Source of the DNA: Candidatus Aminicenantota bacterium
Lineage (GTDB): Bacteria; Acidobacteriota; Aminicenantia; Aminicenantales; Aminicenantaceae
Length of the DNA: 64,000 bases
NCBI GenBank assembly: GCA_011772495.1
Contig: WVZL01000044.1
Coordinates: 1 to 64,000 of the forward strand
Direction of reading: 5' to 3'
Shown here: one piece after another, positions 35,935-45,023 of the stretch
Layout of the letters: the number at the start of each line of letters is the position of its first letter
Numbering within the stretch: the stretch's first letter is position 1
Translations under genes and position numbers: made by a program
Notes under the pieces: model-generated
The model's database searches: none
What the model saw: only the letters and a program-made list of their open reading frames with translations
What the model was told of the DNA's origin: nothing

Positions 35935-38900
35935 GATTATTTTTTAACCTGTCAATCAGAAATAAGCTGATAGGGATTATTCTTCTTGTTACGTTACTTG
36001 CCATGGGAATTGGGTTTGCATTAATTATCGTCAGTGACATTAAATCATTCAAAGAGGATATGAAGAACCAGACTGTTGTAACGGCCCAGGTTATCGGTGA
36101 ATACTGTGTGAGTCCACTGGTTTTTGAGGATAATGCAGGTGCCGAACAGATATTGGCTAAATTGGCTGATGTCCCCTCAATAGTGAAAGCTAGAGTCTAT
36201 GATCATAATTTAGAACTATTTGCTTCTTTTATTAGTTCTGAAGAACCAGGTACGACATCCCCTATAGTGTTAGAACATGCAAGTGAATTTGTAGATAATT
36301 ACTTGCACGTTTATCAACCCATACTTTATAAAAACGAACATTATGGAACGATATATATTCAAGCATCTACTCAGTTGCTCAGGGCAAAAATAAAAGATAA
36401 TTTGCGTTACATGGTATTTTTGATGGCTGGTTTAACAGCAGTTTCGATTCTTCTCGCTATCTATCTACAGCGTATTATTTCGAAACCGATTTTGAATCTA
36501 GCTGGTGTGGCGCGAAAGATAACTGAAGAAGAAAACTATTCTATCAGGGTAAAGAAAAAGGGCCATGATGAGATTGGACTGCTCTATGATGGTTTCAATA
36601 ATATGCTGGACCAGATCCAGAAGCGGGAAATAGAAAGAGACAAAGCAGAAGATGCTCTGCGGGAGAGCGAAAAGAAATTCAGAACCCTTACCTCTAACAT
36701 CCCGGGAGCAGTATATCGATATGGTAATGATCCTGACTGGACAGTGGACTTCATCAGTGATTTCATCGAAGAGATTTCTGGTTATGAGGCCTCGGATTTC
36801 ATCCAGAGCAAAGCGCGCACCTATGCCAGCATTATTCATCCGGATGATAAAAAAATGGTACAAAAGACCATCCATGATGCAATTTCAAAGCGTGTGCCAT
36901 ACATCATTGAATATCGGATTATTCGATCCAATGATAATATTAGGTGGGTCTATGAAAAAGGCCAGGGTATTTTTTCTGATGATGGGATGCTTCTCTGGCT
37001 TGACGGAGCTATTTTCGACATTAATGAGCGCAAGCAGGCTGAGCTAGAGCTGGCTGAATACAAAGAGCACCTAGAGGAGTTGGTTGAAACTCGCACCATC
37101 GAGCTTACAAATACCAATAAACAACTCCAGCAGGAGATTGTCGAGCGCAAGCAGGCTGAGGAGGCGCTGAGAGAGTCTGAGGAAAGATACAGAATGCTTT
37201 TTGAAAGTTCTCCTGAGGGGATACTTGTTGCAGATATTGAAACAAAGGAATTCAAATATGCCAATCCCGCAATTTGCAGAATGTTTGGCTATACTGAAGA
37301 TGAATTTAAAAGAATGAGCGTACCTGATATTCATCCCAAAGATGCTTTAGATCACGTGATTTCTGAATTCGAGGCTCAAGCTCGGGGGGAAAAAATATTA
37401 GCACCGAGCATACCCTGTTTGGTAAAAGATGGAAAGATAATTTATACAAATATTTCAACCACTCAAGCTTTAATAGATGGAAGGGAATGCAATGTTGGCT
37501 TCTTTACGGACATCACCGAGATCAAAGAGATGGACGAGGCATTGCGGGAAAGCGAAGAGCGCTTTCGAGATGTGGCTCTGAGTATCTCGGATTGGGTGTG
37601 GGAGATTGATAATAAGGGGCACTACACTTACTGTTCAGAGCGGGTAGTGGACGTGCTTGGCTATACTGCTGAGGAGATACTCGGCAAAACTCCCTTTGAG
37701 CTGATGCCGTCGGATGAAGCCATTCGTATCAAGAAAATCCTTAAGAAAATCGTCAAGAATCAGGAGCCTATTGTAGATCTGGAGAGCTGGAATATCAACC
37801 GACAAGGTCAAGAAGTTTGTTTACAGACCAACGGAGTGCCCATGTTTGACAAAGATGGAAACTTTTACGGTTACCGGGGTGTGGATAAAGACATCACCGA
37901 GCACAAGCGGGCAGAAGAGACTCTTAGGAAGAGTGAGGGAAAATACCGGTCACTAATTGCAAATATCCCGGATGTCACCTGGACGACTGATTCTGAAGGC
38001 AAGACAGTCTTTATCAGCCCCAATATTGAAAGAGTTTATGGGTACACTCAGAAAGAAATTTATAAAGCGGGTGATCGTCTCTGGCTTAAAAGAATCCATC
38101 CAGATGATGTTAAGCAGGTGAAAGCATCGTATGAATTGCTCTTCAAAAGGAAAGAGAGATTTGATGTTGAGTACCGAATCCAAAGAAAAGACGGACAATG
38201 GATTTGGCTACACGACAGAGCAATCGGAACCTATAAGAAAGATGACGTGATGTATGCAGACGGCGTATTTTCCGATATCACCGAGCGGGTGCGGGCACAG
38301 GAGGAATTGAAAGACATACAGACACAATTAGTACAATCTGAGAAGATGGCCTCGCTTGGTATGCTTGTTGCCGGGGTCGCTCATGAAATTAATACCCCAG
38401 TTGGCGCTGTCAGCAGTATGTATGATACTCTTGTCCGAGCGGTTGAAGAATTAAAGCTAGATTTGGATATAATATGTGCCAGGGATCCGAGTGAACAGAA
38501 AAAAGTCAAAAAATTGTTTAAGATAATCGAAGATGCCAACAAAGTGATTGCTTCGGGAACGGAACGGGTTACTAACATTGTCCGACGATTAAAGAGTTTC
38601 GCTCGCCTTGATGAAGTGGAAATCAGGAAAGTTGACATACACGAAGGGATAGAGGATACACTGACAATTGTCTACCATGAACTGAAACATAAGGCGGTTG
38701 TTATGCGGAACTTCGGGAATATCCCCCCGATTTCCTGCAACCCCAGTCAGCTTAATCAAGTCTTCTTGAATCTGTTGATTAATGCTGTGCAGGCGATTAA
38801 AAATAAAGGAGTAATAACTATTACAACTTTTCAGAAAGATGGCCAGGTGCACGTCCAGTTCAAGGACACCGGGGTTGGAATACCAAAAGAAGCGATGAAA

Positions 38901-39071
38901 AAAATCTTTGATCCCGGCTACACTACCAAAGGTGTTGGAGTCGGTACAGGTTTGGGGCTTTCGATCTGCTACCAGATTATAAAGGACCATCATGGTGAGA
39001 TCTTAGTTGAAAGCGAAGTCGGCCAAGGGTCAAAATTTACCGTTGTATTGCCGATAAAACCCAGTGCTTGA
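35931..39071 (+). CDS. Multi-PAS sensor histidine kinase with HAMP
   Basis: 1046 aa; two N-terminal TM flanking a sensor, HAMP ISKPILNLAGVARKI, several PAS/PAC modules, H-box [43 protein letters not shown]. Overlaps the YfiR-like stop codon. Confidence 0.95.
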   Translation: MRLFFNLSIRNKLIGIILLVTLLAMGIGFALIIVSDIKSFKEDMKNQTVVTAQVIGEYCVSPLVFEDNAGAEQILAKLADVPSIVKARVYDHNLELFASFISSEEPGTTSPIVLEHASEFVDNYLHVYQPILYKNEHYGTIYIQASTQLLRAKIKDNLRYMVFLMAGLTAVSILLAIYLQRIISKPILNLAGVARKITEEENYSIRVKKKGHDEIGLLYDGFNNMLDQIQKREIERDKAEDALRESEKKFRTLTSNIPGAVYRYGNDPDWTVDFISDFIEEISGYEASDFIQSKARTYASIIHPDDKKMVQKTIHDAISKRVPYIIEYRIIRSNDNIRWVYEKGQGIFSDDGMLLWLDGAIFDINERKQAELELAEYKEHLEELVETRTIELTNTNKQLQQEIVERKQAEEALRESEERYRMLFESSPEGILVADIETKEFKYANPAICRMFGYTEDEFKRMSVPDIHPKDALDHVISEFEAQARGEKILAPSIPCLVKDGKIIYTNISTTQALIDGRECNVGFFTDITEIKEMDEALRESEERFRDVALSISDWVWEIDNKGHYTYCSERVVDVLGYTAEEILGKTPFELMPSDEAIRIKKILKKIVKNQEPIVDLESWNINRQGQEVCLQTNGVPMFDKDGNFYGYRGVDKDITEHKRAEETLRKSEGKYRSLIANIPDVTWTTDSEGKTVFISPNIERVYGYTQKEIYKAGDRLWLKRIHPDDVKQVKASYELLFKRKERFDVEYRIQRKDGQWIWLHDRAIGTYKKDDVMYADGVFSDITERVRAQEELKDIQTQLVQSEKMASLGMLVAGVAHEINTPVGAVSSMYDTLVRAVEELKLDLDIICARDPSEQKKVKKLFKIIEDANKVIASGTERVTNIVRRLKSFARLDEVEIRKVDIHEGIEDTLTIVYHELKHKAVVMRNFGNIPPISCNPSQLNQVFLNLLINAVQAIKNKGVITITTFQKDGQVHVQFKDTGVGIPKEAMKKIFDPGYTTKGVGVGTGLGLSICYQIIKDHHGEILVESEVGQGSKFTVVLPIKPSA

Positions 39072-39128
39072 GGTTTTGAAGTTTGATCCTGAATTTCTAG
39101 CTTAGACCAAAATAACTCTTTACCCTTA

Positions 39129-40796
39129 TTATCTCAGGGTTCCTTCGTAGTGGGCGGTCAGCTGCCTTTTCCTCACCTCTTCAGGCGTATAAGAAGGCAG
39201 AAGAACGGGTGCGATGCGGTCAGTTTTGATTTTAGCTCTTTTCAGTTCATTCTCATAATTTTGAATATGCTCTAAGGTCAAGAGACCAAGTTTTGCGGAT
39301 TTAGCATATGCTGCGGCATATTCTCCAGCGCGGCGTCCGAAGACATTGTAATCCAGAACCGAATTCCCCATCAGTCGATTGCGTCCGTGCACACCGCCCG
39401 AAGCCTCACCCGCGACATACAGACCCGGAATATTGGTTTCACATCGCTCATTGATCTCGATCCCTCCGTTCTGATAATGAAGAGAAGGGAAGACGAGCAT
39501 AGGCTCTTTAGTGATGTCAATGCCGTAACGAATAAACTGGCGGAGCATGGCTGGAAAGTTTTTATCTATATAGCCATCTCCCTGGAGCATCTCGATGAGA
39601 GGGGAATCGAGCCAGACACCAAGGCGTCCGCTCGGCGTTTCGATGCCGTTCTTTTTTTCCAGACACTCTCTGATGAAAGCGGCTGACTCTACGTCTCTGG
39701 GTTCTCGGGGAAAGACAAAGAGTTCGCCAAATTTATTGAGAGGCTGACCGCCAGCGCCTCTTATTTTTTCAGTGATCAAGAAGCCGGCAATCTGTTCGGG
39801 AAAGACTGAGCCAGTAGGATGATACTGGACAGAGTCCATGTAGAGAAGCTTGGATCCTGCCCTGTAAGCCATGATCAGACCATCGCCAGTAGCTCCATAA
39901 TGATTGGTGGTGTCGAATCCTCTGATATGAAGCCGACCGTAGCCTCCGGTGGCAATAATCGTTACCTTGGCTTTAACGGTAAAATATTCTTCTGTTTCCA
40001 GGTTGAAAAATACGCCTCCAGCGCACTGTCCTTTATTATCCATGATGAGCTCGACGATGGGCATAAATTCGAGAACACTGATTTTATCAGGATGATTTCT
40101 CACCTCATCCATTAGAGTCCGCATGATAATGGCACCGGTATAATCGCGGCAGGAATGCATCCTCTTCCTTGATGTTCCTCCTCCATGGAGGACCTGTAGG
40201 GAGCCGTCATCGTTTTTGTCCCAGACCACGCCAAGGTCTTCTAGCCACTTGACCACATCAGGCCCATCCTCGGTAAGGGCTCGTACTAGGTCAGGCTTGT
40301 TCTCAAAATGACCTCCTCCGAGCGCATCCAGATAGTGACGGGTAGGGGAGTCCTGTTCTGTAACGGCAGCCTGCATGCCACCCTGAGACATCATGGAGTT
40401 GGCGTCGCCTAGGCGAAGTTTGGTGGAAATAATAGACTTTGCTCCTTTTTGCATGGCCACAATAGCGGCTGCGCAACCGGCGCCGCCACCACCAATGATC
40501 AAGATGTCTGTTTCATAATCAGGGCGTTTCAAATCGAAAAGTTCAGGCTTTATCCTGGAATGAGATTCCAGCATATCAGCCACTTCAGTGGTCAGCTTTT
40601 CTCCTTTATTCGGGCCTATATGGATCTTGCGTCTTGCCCCGGGCTTGTAGTCAGGATGAAATTTATTGAGGACGTCCTCCCTTTCTTCAGCACTCATCGG
40701 AGGGAAAACAGGTTTCCCTGACTTGGCAAGCTCAAACCTTTTGTTTCGGGTCTGGGAAACTTTTTTCAATGACTCATTCATGTAGTCTGGGTACAT
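39129..40796 (-). CDS. frdA: Fumarate reductase/succinate dehydrogenase-type flavoprotein with about 90-aa N-terminal extension
   Basis: 555 aa; DILIIGGGGAGCAAAIVAMQKGAK, MMSQGGMQAAV, VQYHPTGSVFPEQ, GGVHGRNRLMGNSVLDYNVFGRRAG. Confidence 0.85.
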   Translation of the reverse strand: MYPDYMNESLKKVSQTRNKRFELAKSGKPVFPPMSAEEREDVLNKFHPDYKPGARRKIHIGPNKGEKLTTEVADMLESHSRIKPELFDLKRPDYETDILIIGGGGAGCAAAIVAMQKGAKSIISTKLRLGDANSMMSQGGMQAAVTEQDSPTRHYLDALGGGHFENKPDLVRALTEDGPDVVKWLEDLGVVWDKNDDGSLQVLHGGGTSRKRMHSCRDYTGAIIMRTLMDEVRNHPDKISVLEFMPIVELIMDNKGQCAGGVFFNLETEEYFTVKAKVTIIATGGYGRLHIRGFDTTNHYGATGDGLIMAYRAGSKLLYMDSVQYHPTGSVFPEQIAGFLITEKIRGAGGQPLNKFGELFVFPREPRDVESAAFIRECLEKKNGIETPSGRLGVWLDSPLIEMLQGDGYIDKNFPAMLRQFIRYGIDITKEPMLVFPSLHYQNGGIEINERCETNIPGLYVAGEASGGVHGRNRLMGNSVLDYNVFGRRAGEYAAAYAKSAKLGLLTLEHIQNYENELKRAKIKTDRIAPVLLPSYTPEEVRKRQLTAHYEGTLR

Positions 40797-40834
40797 CTGA
40801 TGCTCCTTATTATTTTGTAGGCGATTGGCATAAA

Positions 40835-40939
40835 ATTGTCATGGCGAGCTTGAGAAAGAAGCGTGACAATCTCATAACTTAGAAGATCTAATTCTTTGTT
40901 AAGAGATTGCTTTGTCACTTCGCTCCTGGCAATGACAAT
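40835..40939. repeat. Imperfect palindromic (BIME/REP-like) intergenic element
   Basis: ATTGTCATGGCGAG...GTGACAATCTCATAAC is mirrored by GTTAAGAGATTGCTTTGTCACTTCGCTCCTGGCAATGACAAT. Confidence 0.8.
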
Positions 40940-40957
40940 AATTTGATTATATCGTTT

Positions 40958-41695
40958 CTATTCAAGGTCTCTTTCGTAGTAGAGTTTTTTGAGAGCTGCC
41001 TTTTTCATCTTCATGAATTCCTTATATTCTTTATCAAACTTATGCTCTTTGACTTCCTTTATTCTTTTCTTCAGCTGATTGCTTTTCTTGGCCAAGTACT
41101 TTCCATAGAGTCTTTTGGCCAGTAGGCCGACATTGTACTGGACTATTTCTGCCGGACACCGGATAGCACACAACCCGCAGCTGAGACAGTCGAAAGAAAG
41201 ATCCATGACAGCCTCGATATCTCCTCTGATTGTAGCTTGGATATAATCCATGACCTCTAAATCTTGAGGACAGGCCTTGGTGCAGGTGTTGCAGGCCACA
41301 CAGCGGAAGACTTCAGGATAGAGCTTTTGGAACGTAGCCACATCTGGCTCCAGCTTATTTAGGTCGTAAATCGGCTTTTGAGACGGGATAGAAGGCAACT
41401 GTGAAAGCCACATTCCCTCTTGGACGATAGTCGTACAGGCTAGTCCGGTATAAATTTTATAATCCCCAGGGAGCCGGTAGACTGTGGCACAGGCGCCGCA
41501 GAATCCTTCCCGGCATCCCGCGCCTCTCTTTATCTGATAGCCAACGTACTCGATAGCTCCCATTATCGTGGCATCAGCAGGCACTTCATGAGCTACTCCC
41601 ATAATGAATACTGTGGCCATTTCTTTTGAGGGAGCCTTTTTGGCCTTTGTTTTGGCCGGGGCTGGCTTCTTTTTCGCTGTTTTCTTAGTAGCCAT
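40958..41695 (-). CDS. frdB: Fumarate reductase/succinate dehydrogenase-type iron-sulfur subunit with Lys-rich N-terminal tail
   Basis: 245 aa; 2Fe-2S GAGCREGFCGACAT...TGLAC; two 4Fe-4S motifs CVACNTCTKACPQD and CLSCGLCAIRCPAE. Confidence 0.82.
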   Translation of the reverse strand: MATKKTAKKKPAPAKTKAKKAPSKEMATVFIMGVAHEVPADATIMGAIEYVGYQIKRGAGCREGFCGACATVYRLPGDYKIYTGLACTTIVQEGMWLSQLPSIPSQKPIYDLNKLEPDVATFQKLYPEVFRCVACNTCTKACPQDLEVMDYIQATIRGDIEAVMDLSFDCLSCGLCAIRCPAEIVQYNVGLLAKRLYGKYLAKKSNQLKKRIKEVKEHKFDKEYKEFMKMKKAALKKLYYERDLE

Positions 41696-41710
41696 CGTTG
41701 CAATCTCCTT

Positions 41711-42535
41711 TTAGTATTCCTGAGGCAAATTTTTGAGTTCGGCCCAGGAATAAACAGGTCCATCTTGACAGACATAATGCAAACCAATGTTGCACCTTCC
41801 GCATTTTCCGATTCCACATTTCATTTTGTTTTCCACGGTGGTGAATATCTGTTCATCCTTAAACCCGAGAGCTTCTAGGTTTTGGATGACATACTTAATC
41901 ATGATGGGAGGGCCGCAGGTTACAGCTATGGCATTCTCAGGAGAAGGTTTTTTTTCCAGAACATTGATCGGGACAAATCCCACGAATTCTTTCCACTCCG
42001 GCTCTTCCACGTCTATAGAGAGATGGACCTCTATCTTTTTTCGAAGTTCTTCTAATTCTTCCTTAAAGACAATATCGTTTGAAGTTCTAGCTCCGTAAAT
42101 CAGGGAGATCTTCCCATAATCCTCTTTTTTTCCTAGTGCGGTGTGAAGAACTGACCACATAGGAGCTATGCCGATTCCTCCCCCGATAAAGATGAGATTT
42201 TTGCCTTTCCACTTCTCGATAGGGAAGCCATTGCCGTAAGGACCCCTGACTCCGATGATGTCTCCCTCTTGCAGGTCATGGAGACTGGAAGTCACTCTTC
42301 CCATCTTCAAGATGCTGAATTGAAGATAATCCTCCACTAAAGGAGAAGAAGAAATGGAGATCATGGATTCTCCTCTACCAAAGATAGAAAGCATGGCGCA
42401 TTGCCCGCACCGGAAAGAAAAGCCATTCTCGCTCAAGAACTGAGTCCTAAAAGTCTTGACAGGGCGAGCGCCTCTCACCTCTTCCTTGATCTGGATTATC
42501 TTGGCTAGCTTTGGAATATAGGGATTAGGTTCCAT
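41711..42535 (-). CDS. flxA: FAD/NAD(P)-binding oxidoreductase subunit, FlxA-like
   Basis: 274 aa; FRCGQCAMLSIFGRGESMISISS, GVRGPYGNGFPIEKWKGKNLIFIGGGIGIAPMWSVL, C-terminal 2Fe-2S CGIGKCGRCNIGLHYVCQDGPVYS. Confidence 0.83.
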   Translation of the reverse strand: MEPNPYIPKLAKIIQIKEEVRGARPVKTFRTQFLSENGFSFRCGQCAMLSIFGRGESMISISSSPLVEDYLQFSILKMGRVTSSLHDLQEGDIIGVRGPYGNGFPIEKWKGKNLIFIGGGIGIAPMWSVLHTALGKKEDYGKISLIYGARTSNDIVFKEELEELRKKIEVHLSIDVEEPEWKEFVGFVPINVLEKKPSPENAIAVTCGPPIMIKYVIQNLEALGFKDEQIFTTVENKMKCGIGKCGRCNIGLHYVCQDGPVYSWAELKNLPQEY

Positions 42536-43565
42536 AATCTCTTACCTTGTCGAGGACTTCAATGATGTCTATTCCCACCGGGCATTTGGAGATACATCGA
42601 CCACAGCCCGTGCATTGGTAGTTCTTGTATCTTTCTACAAAGTATTGAAATTTATGCAAGATTCTCTGCCGCAATCGCGAGGCTTTATCCGGGCGTGGAT
42701 TATGCCCTGAAGAATGCATGGTAAAATCAGGAAACTGGCAGGTGTCCCAGGTTCTCACCCTTTTTCCTTCTATGGGAGACGAGGAAAGAACCTCATCCGA
42801 GATGTCGAAGCAGTGGCAGGTTGGGCAGAGATAGGTGCATATTCCACAACGGATACAGCTCATAGCCTCCTCATCCCAGAAAGGAGAATCAAACATTTCT
42901 TTGAGTTGGGGAGGGATCTTCTTTATTTCTTTGATTCGACGTTTGATTTTCTTCTCGCTCGCGAGGTTGATCTTTTCAAGGTCTTTCTTGTCCTTTGCTT
43001 TTGGCTCTTCGAAGAACTTATTGCCCAGGTTTAAGAGCTTATTCCCTTTTTCGGTCAAGGATTCAACATAATAGCGATCCCCCAAGTCAGTCATCAGAAT
43101 ATCCAAGCCTTCCTTAGAATGAGGGGAACCATTCACGGAGAGACAGAAGCAATTTGGCGAAGGGGGATTATGACAGGCTAACCCTACCAATATGGCTTGG
43201 TCTCTTCTCCTCCAGTAATAGAGGTCATCAAAGTCACCTCCGAAGACTGAATCTGTCAGGGTGAGTGCCTTGGCATCACAAGGCCTTACGCCGAAGATTA
43301 CGGAAGGATTTTCTTCTGGAAGAACCTCGTTGATCTCAGGGTTTCCGTCGTTAGAGGTGCTAAATTCTAGGAAGATTTCTCTTTGCGGAAAAATGATTTT
43401 CTTAGGAGAAAGCACACTATTGAGATAATCCAAGTCTATATCTTCTGAATGGTTGACAGCTTCATAATTCCAGACATCACCATTCTTAGCGGGTGCGTAT
43501 ATTTTGTAAGATTCAAGTTTCTTTACCCATTGAGGAAAGGACTTCTTTCTTAATATTTTTTGCAT
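42525..43565 (-). CDS. flxB: 4Fe-4S dicluster protein, FlxB-like
   Basis: CIRCGICTYLCPTCHCFDISDE and CTGCGRCISKCPVGIDIIEVL. Start trimmed to the internal ATG (MQKILRKKSFPQW) to remove a 29-nt overlap of the listed ORF (42525..43598) with the upstream gene. Confidence 0.78.
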   Translation of the reverse strand: MQKILRKKSFPQWVKKLESYKIYAPAKNGDVWNYEAVNHSEDIDLDYLNSVLSPKKIIFPQREIFLEFSTSNDGNPEINEVLPEENPSVIFGVRPCDAKALTLTDSVFGGDFDDLYYWRRRDQAILVGLACHNPPSPNCFCLSVNGSPHSKEGLDILMTDLGDRYYVESLTEKGNKLLNLGNKFFEEPKAKDKKDLEKINLASEKKIKRRIKEIKKIPPQLKEMFDSPFWDEEAMSCIRCGICTYLCPTCHCFDISDEVLSSSPIEGKRVRTWDTCQFPDFTMHSSGHNPRPDKASRLRQRILHKFQYFVERYKNYQCTGCGRCISKCPVGIDIIEVLDKVRDYGT

Positions 43566-43569
43566 GCTC

Positions 43570-44601
43570 TCACCTGATAAAATCTTCGGGGTCATCATCT
43601 TTAAAACTGGAGGCTAGGGAGGGTTTTTCAGGGTCGAAACCAACCTCATAGTCAAAGAGCTCTTTGGCTTCCTTTTCCAATTTTTTATTCAGCAAGCGAA
43701 CCGGAATATCCAGGGGACAGGCTCTCTCGCATTCACCACAGTCAATGCAGCGTCCTGCGAGATGAATGGCTCTGACCAAATGATACACAAAGTTTTCTGA
43801 GGAATCAGGAGATCTTTCGATCCATTTTATTTTTTGGGCTTTTTCCTCGGCAGTTGTATCTGCGGCCACAGCAAAGCTTATGGTATCCACCACGCATTCA
43901 TCGCAATAGCACATCGGGCAGACAGACCGGCAGGCATAGCAGCGGATGCACTTATCGAGCTGTTCTTTCCAGAAAGCCCATCTTTCTTCTTTGGATAGAG
44001 ATTCGATTCTTTCTATTGACTTGAAAGGGTCTTCTGGTCTCCTTTCGACTTTCTCTCCTAGAACCTCATCATATATGACCGGGAAATTGGCCCTGCATTC
44101 CAGGCATCTCTCGGCCAAGATCTCCTGAGCAGGAATTTTGATTTTTTCGCCATCGGAAGTGATGAGGAAATGATCTTTTTCGCTAAATTCTATTTTATCT
44201 GCCTTTTTCCCTTTCAATTTTTCAGTCAGTTTTTTCTCATCCACCACTCCAGCGCCCTCACAAGATACGCCAAGGATATAAACATCTTCCCGGTTTATGA
44301 ATTTCTCCTGGAGCAAAACAACCACGGCCCTGCTGTCGCATCCTTTGACCACGATAGCCACCGGCCTTGTATCTGGTTTCTTTTCCTTGGCTTTTCTTCT
44401 TTTTTCATCGACCAGAAAGCGGGTGAGATTATAAACGCAGCTCGGGTCCCATGTGAGTCTCTCCGCATCTTCTGGATTCTTGATGAAGGCGGGCATAGAC
44501 ATCATACCATTGGGGCTTCTCTCATAGCCGATAATGTATTTGATTTTTCCTTCTTCCAGGATTCGTTTGGCTTCTTTTTTCAGGTCTTCAAGGTTTACCA
44601 T
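43570..44601 (-). CDS. flxC: Iron-sulfur protein, FlxC-like (F420-hydrogenase beta-like N-terminus)
   Basis: 343 aa; VAIVVKGCDSRAVVVLLQEKFINREDVYILGVSCEGAG; CIRCYACRSVCPMCYCDECV; CIDCGECERACPLDIP. Confidence 0.78.
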   Translation of the reverse strand: MVNLEDLKKEAKRILEEGKIKYIIGYERSPNGMMSMPAFIKNPEDAERLTWDPSCVYNLTRFLVDEKRRKAKEKKPDTRPVAIVVKGCDSRAVVVLLQEKFINREDVYILGVSCEGAGVVDEKKLTEKLKGKKADKIEFSEKDHFLITSDGEKIKIPAQEILAERCLECRANFPVIYDEVLGEKVERRPEDPFKSIERIESLSKEERWAFWKEQLDKCIRCYACRSVCPMCYCDECVVDTISFAVAADTTAEEKAQKIKWIERSPDSSENFVYHLVRAIHLAGRCIDCGECERACPLDIPVRLLNKKLEKEAKELFDYEVGFDPEKPSLASSFKDDDPEDFIR

Positions 44602-45023
44602 TAAGAGCTTCTCCTCAGCTTGGTTTGAGGACCGATGGGTTTGAGCTCCTCGACAAAGTCCTTGATGATTTGGGTGTATTTCGTTCCTTCGGCGGCCGAG
44701 ACCCAGGACATCTGGAAACGCTGAGGCTCAAGACCGATAAACTCCAATAGCTTTTTGACCAAGGCTATTCTTCGTCGAGCATAAAAATTGCCTTTGATGT
44801 AATGGCAGTCTCCAGGATGGCAGCCTGAAACCAAGACTCCATCAGCGCCTTTTTTAAAAGCAGACAGAATATACAGGGGAGACATGCTTCCTGAACACAT
44901 GACCGTGATCGGAATCACATTGGGAGGATACTGCATCCGGGATACTCCAGCCAGGTCGCTTCCCGCTGAGGAACACCATTTACAGAGAAAGGCAACGATT
45001 TTCGGTTCGAATTCGTCTGCCAT
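44601..45023 (-). CDS. flxD: MvhD/FlxD-like hydrogenase iron-sulfur subunit
   Basis: 140 aa; FLCKWCSSAGSDLAG...VMCSGSMSPLYILSAFKKGADGVLVSGCHPGDCHYIKGNFYARRR. Confidence 0.9.
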   Translation of the reverse strand: MADEFEPKIVAFLCKWCSSAGSDLAGVSRMQYPPNVIPITVMCSGSMSPLYILSAFKKGADGVLVSGCHPGDCHYIKGNFYARRRIALVKKLLEFIGLEPQRFQMSWVSAAEGTKYTQIIKDFVEELKPIGPQTKLRRSS

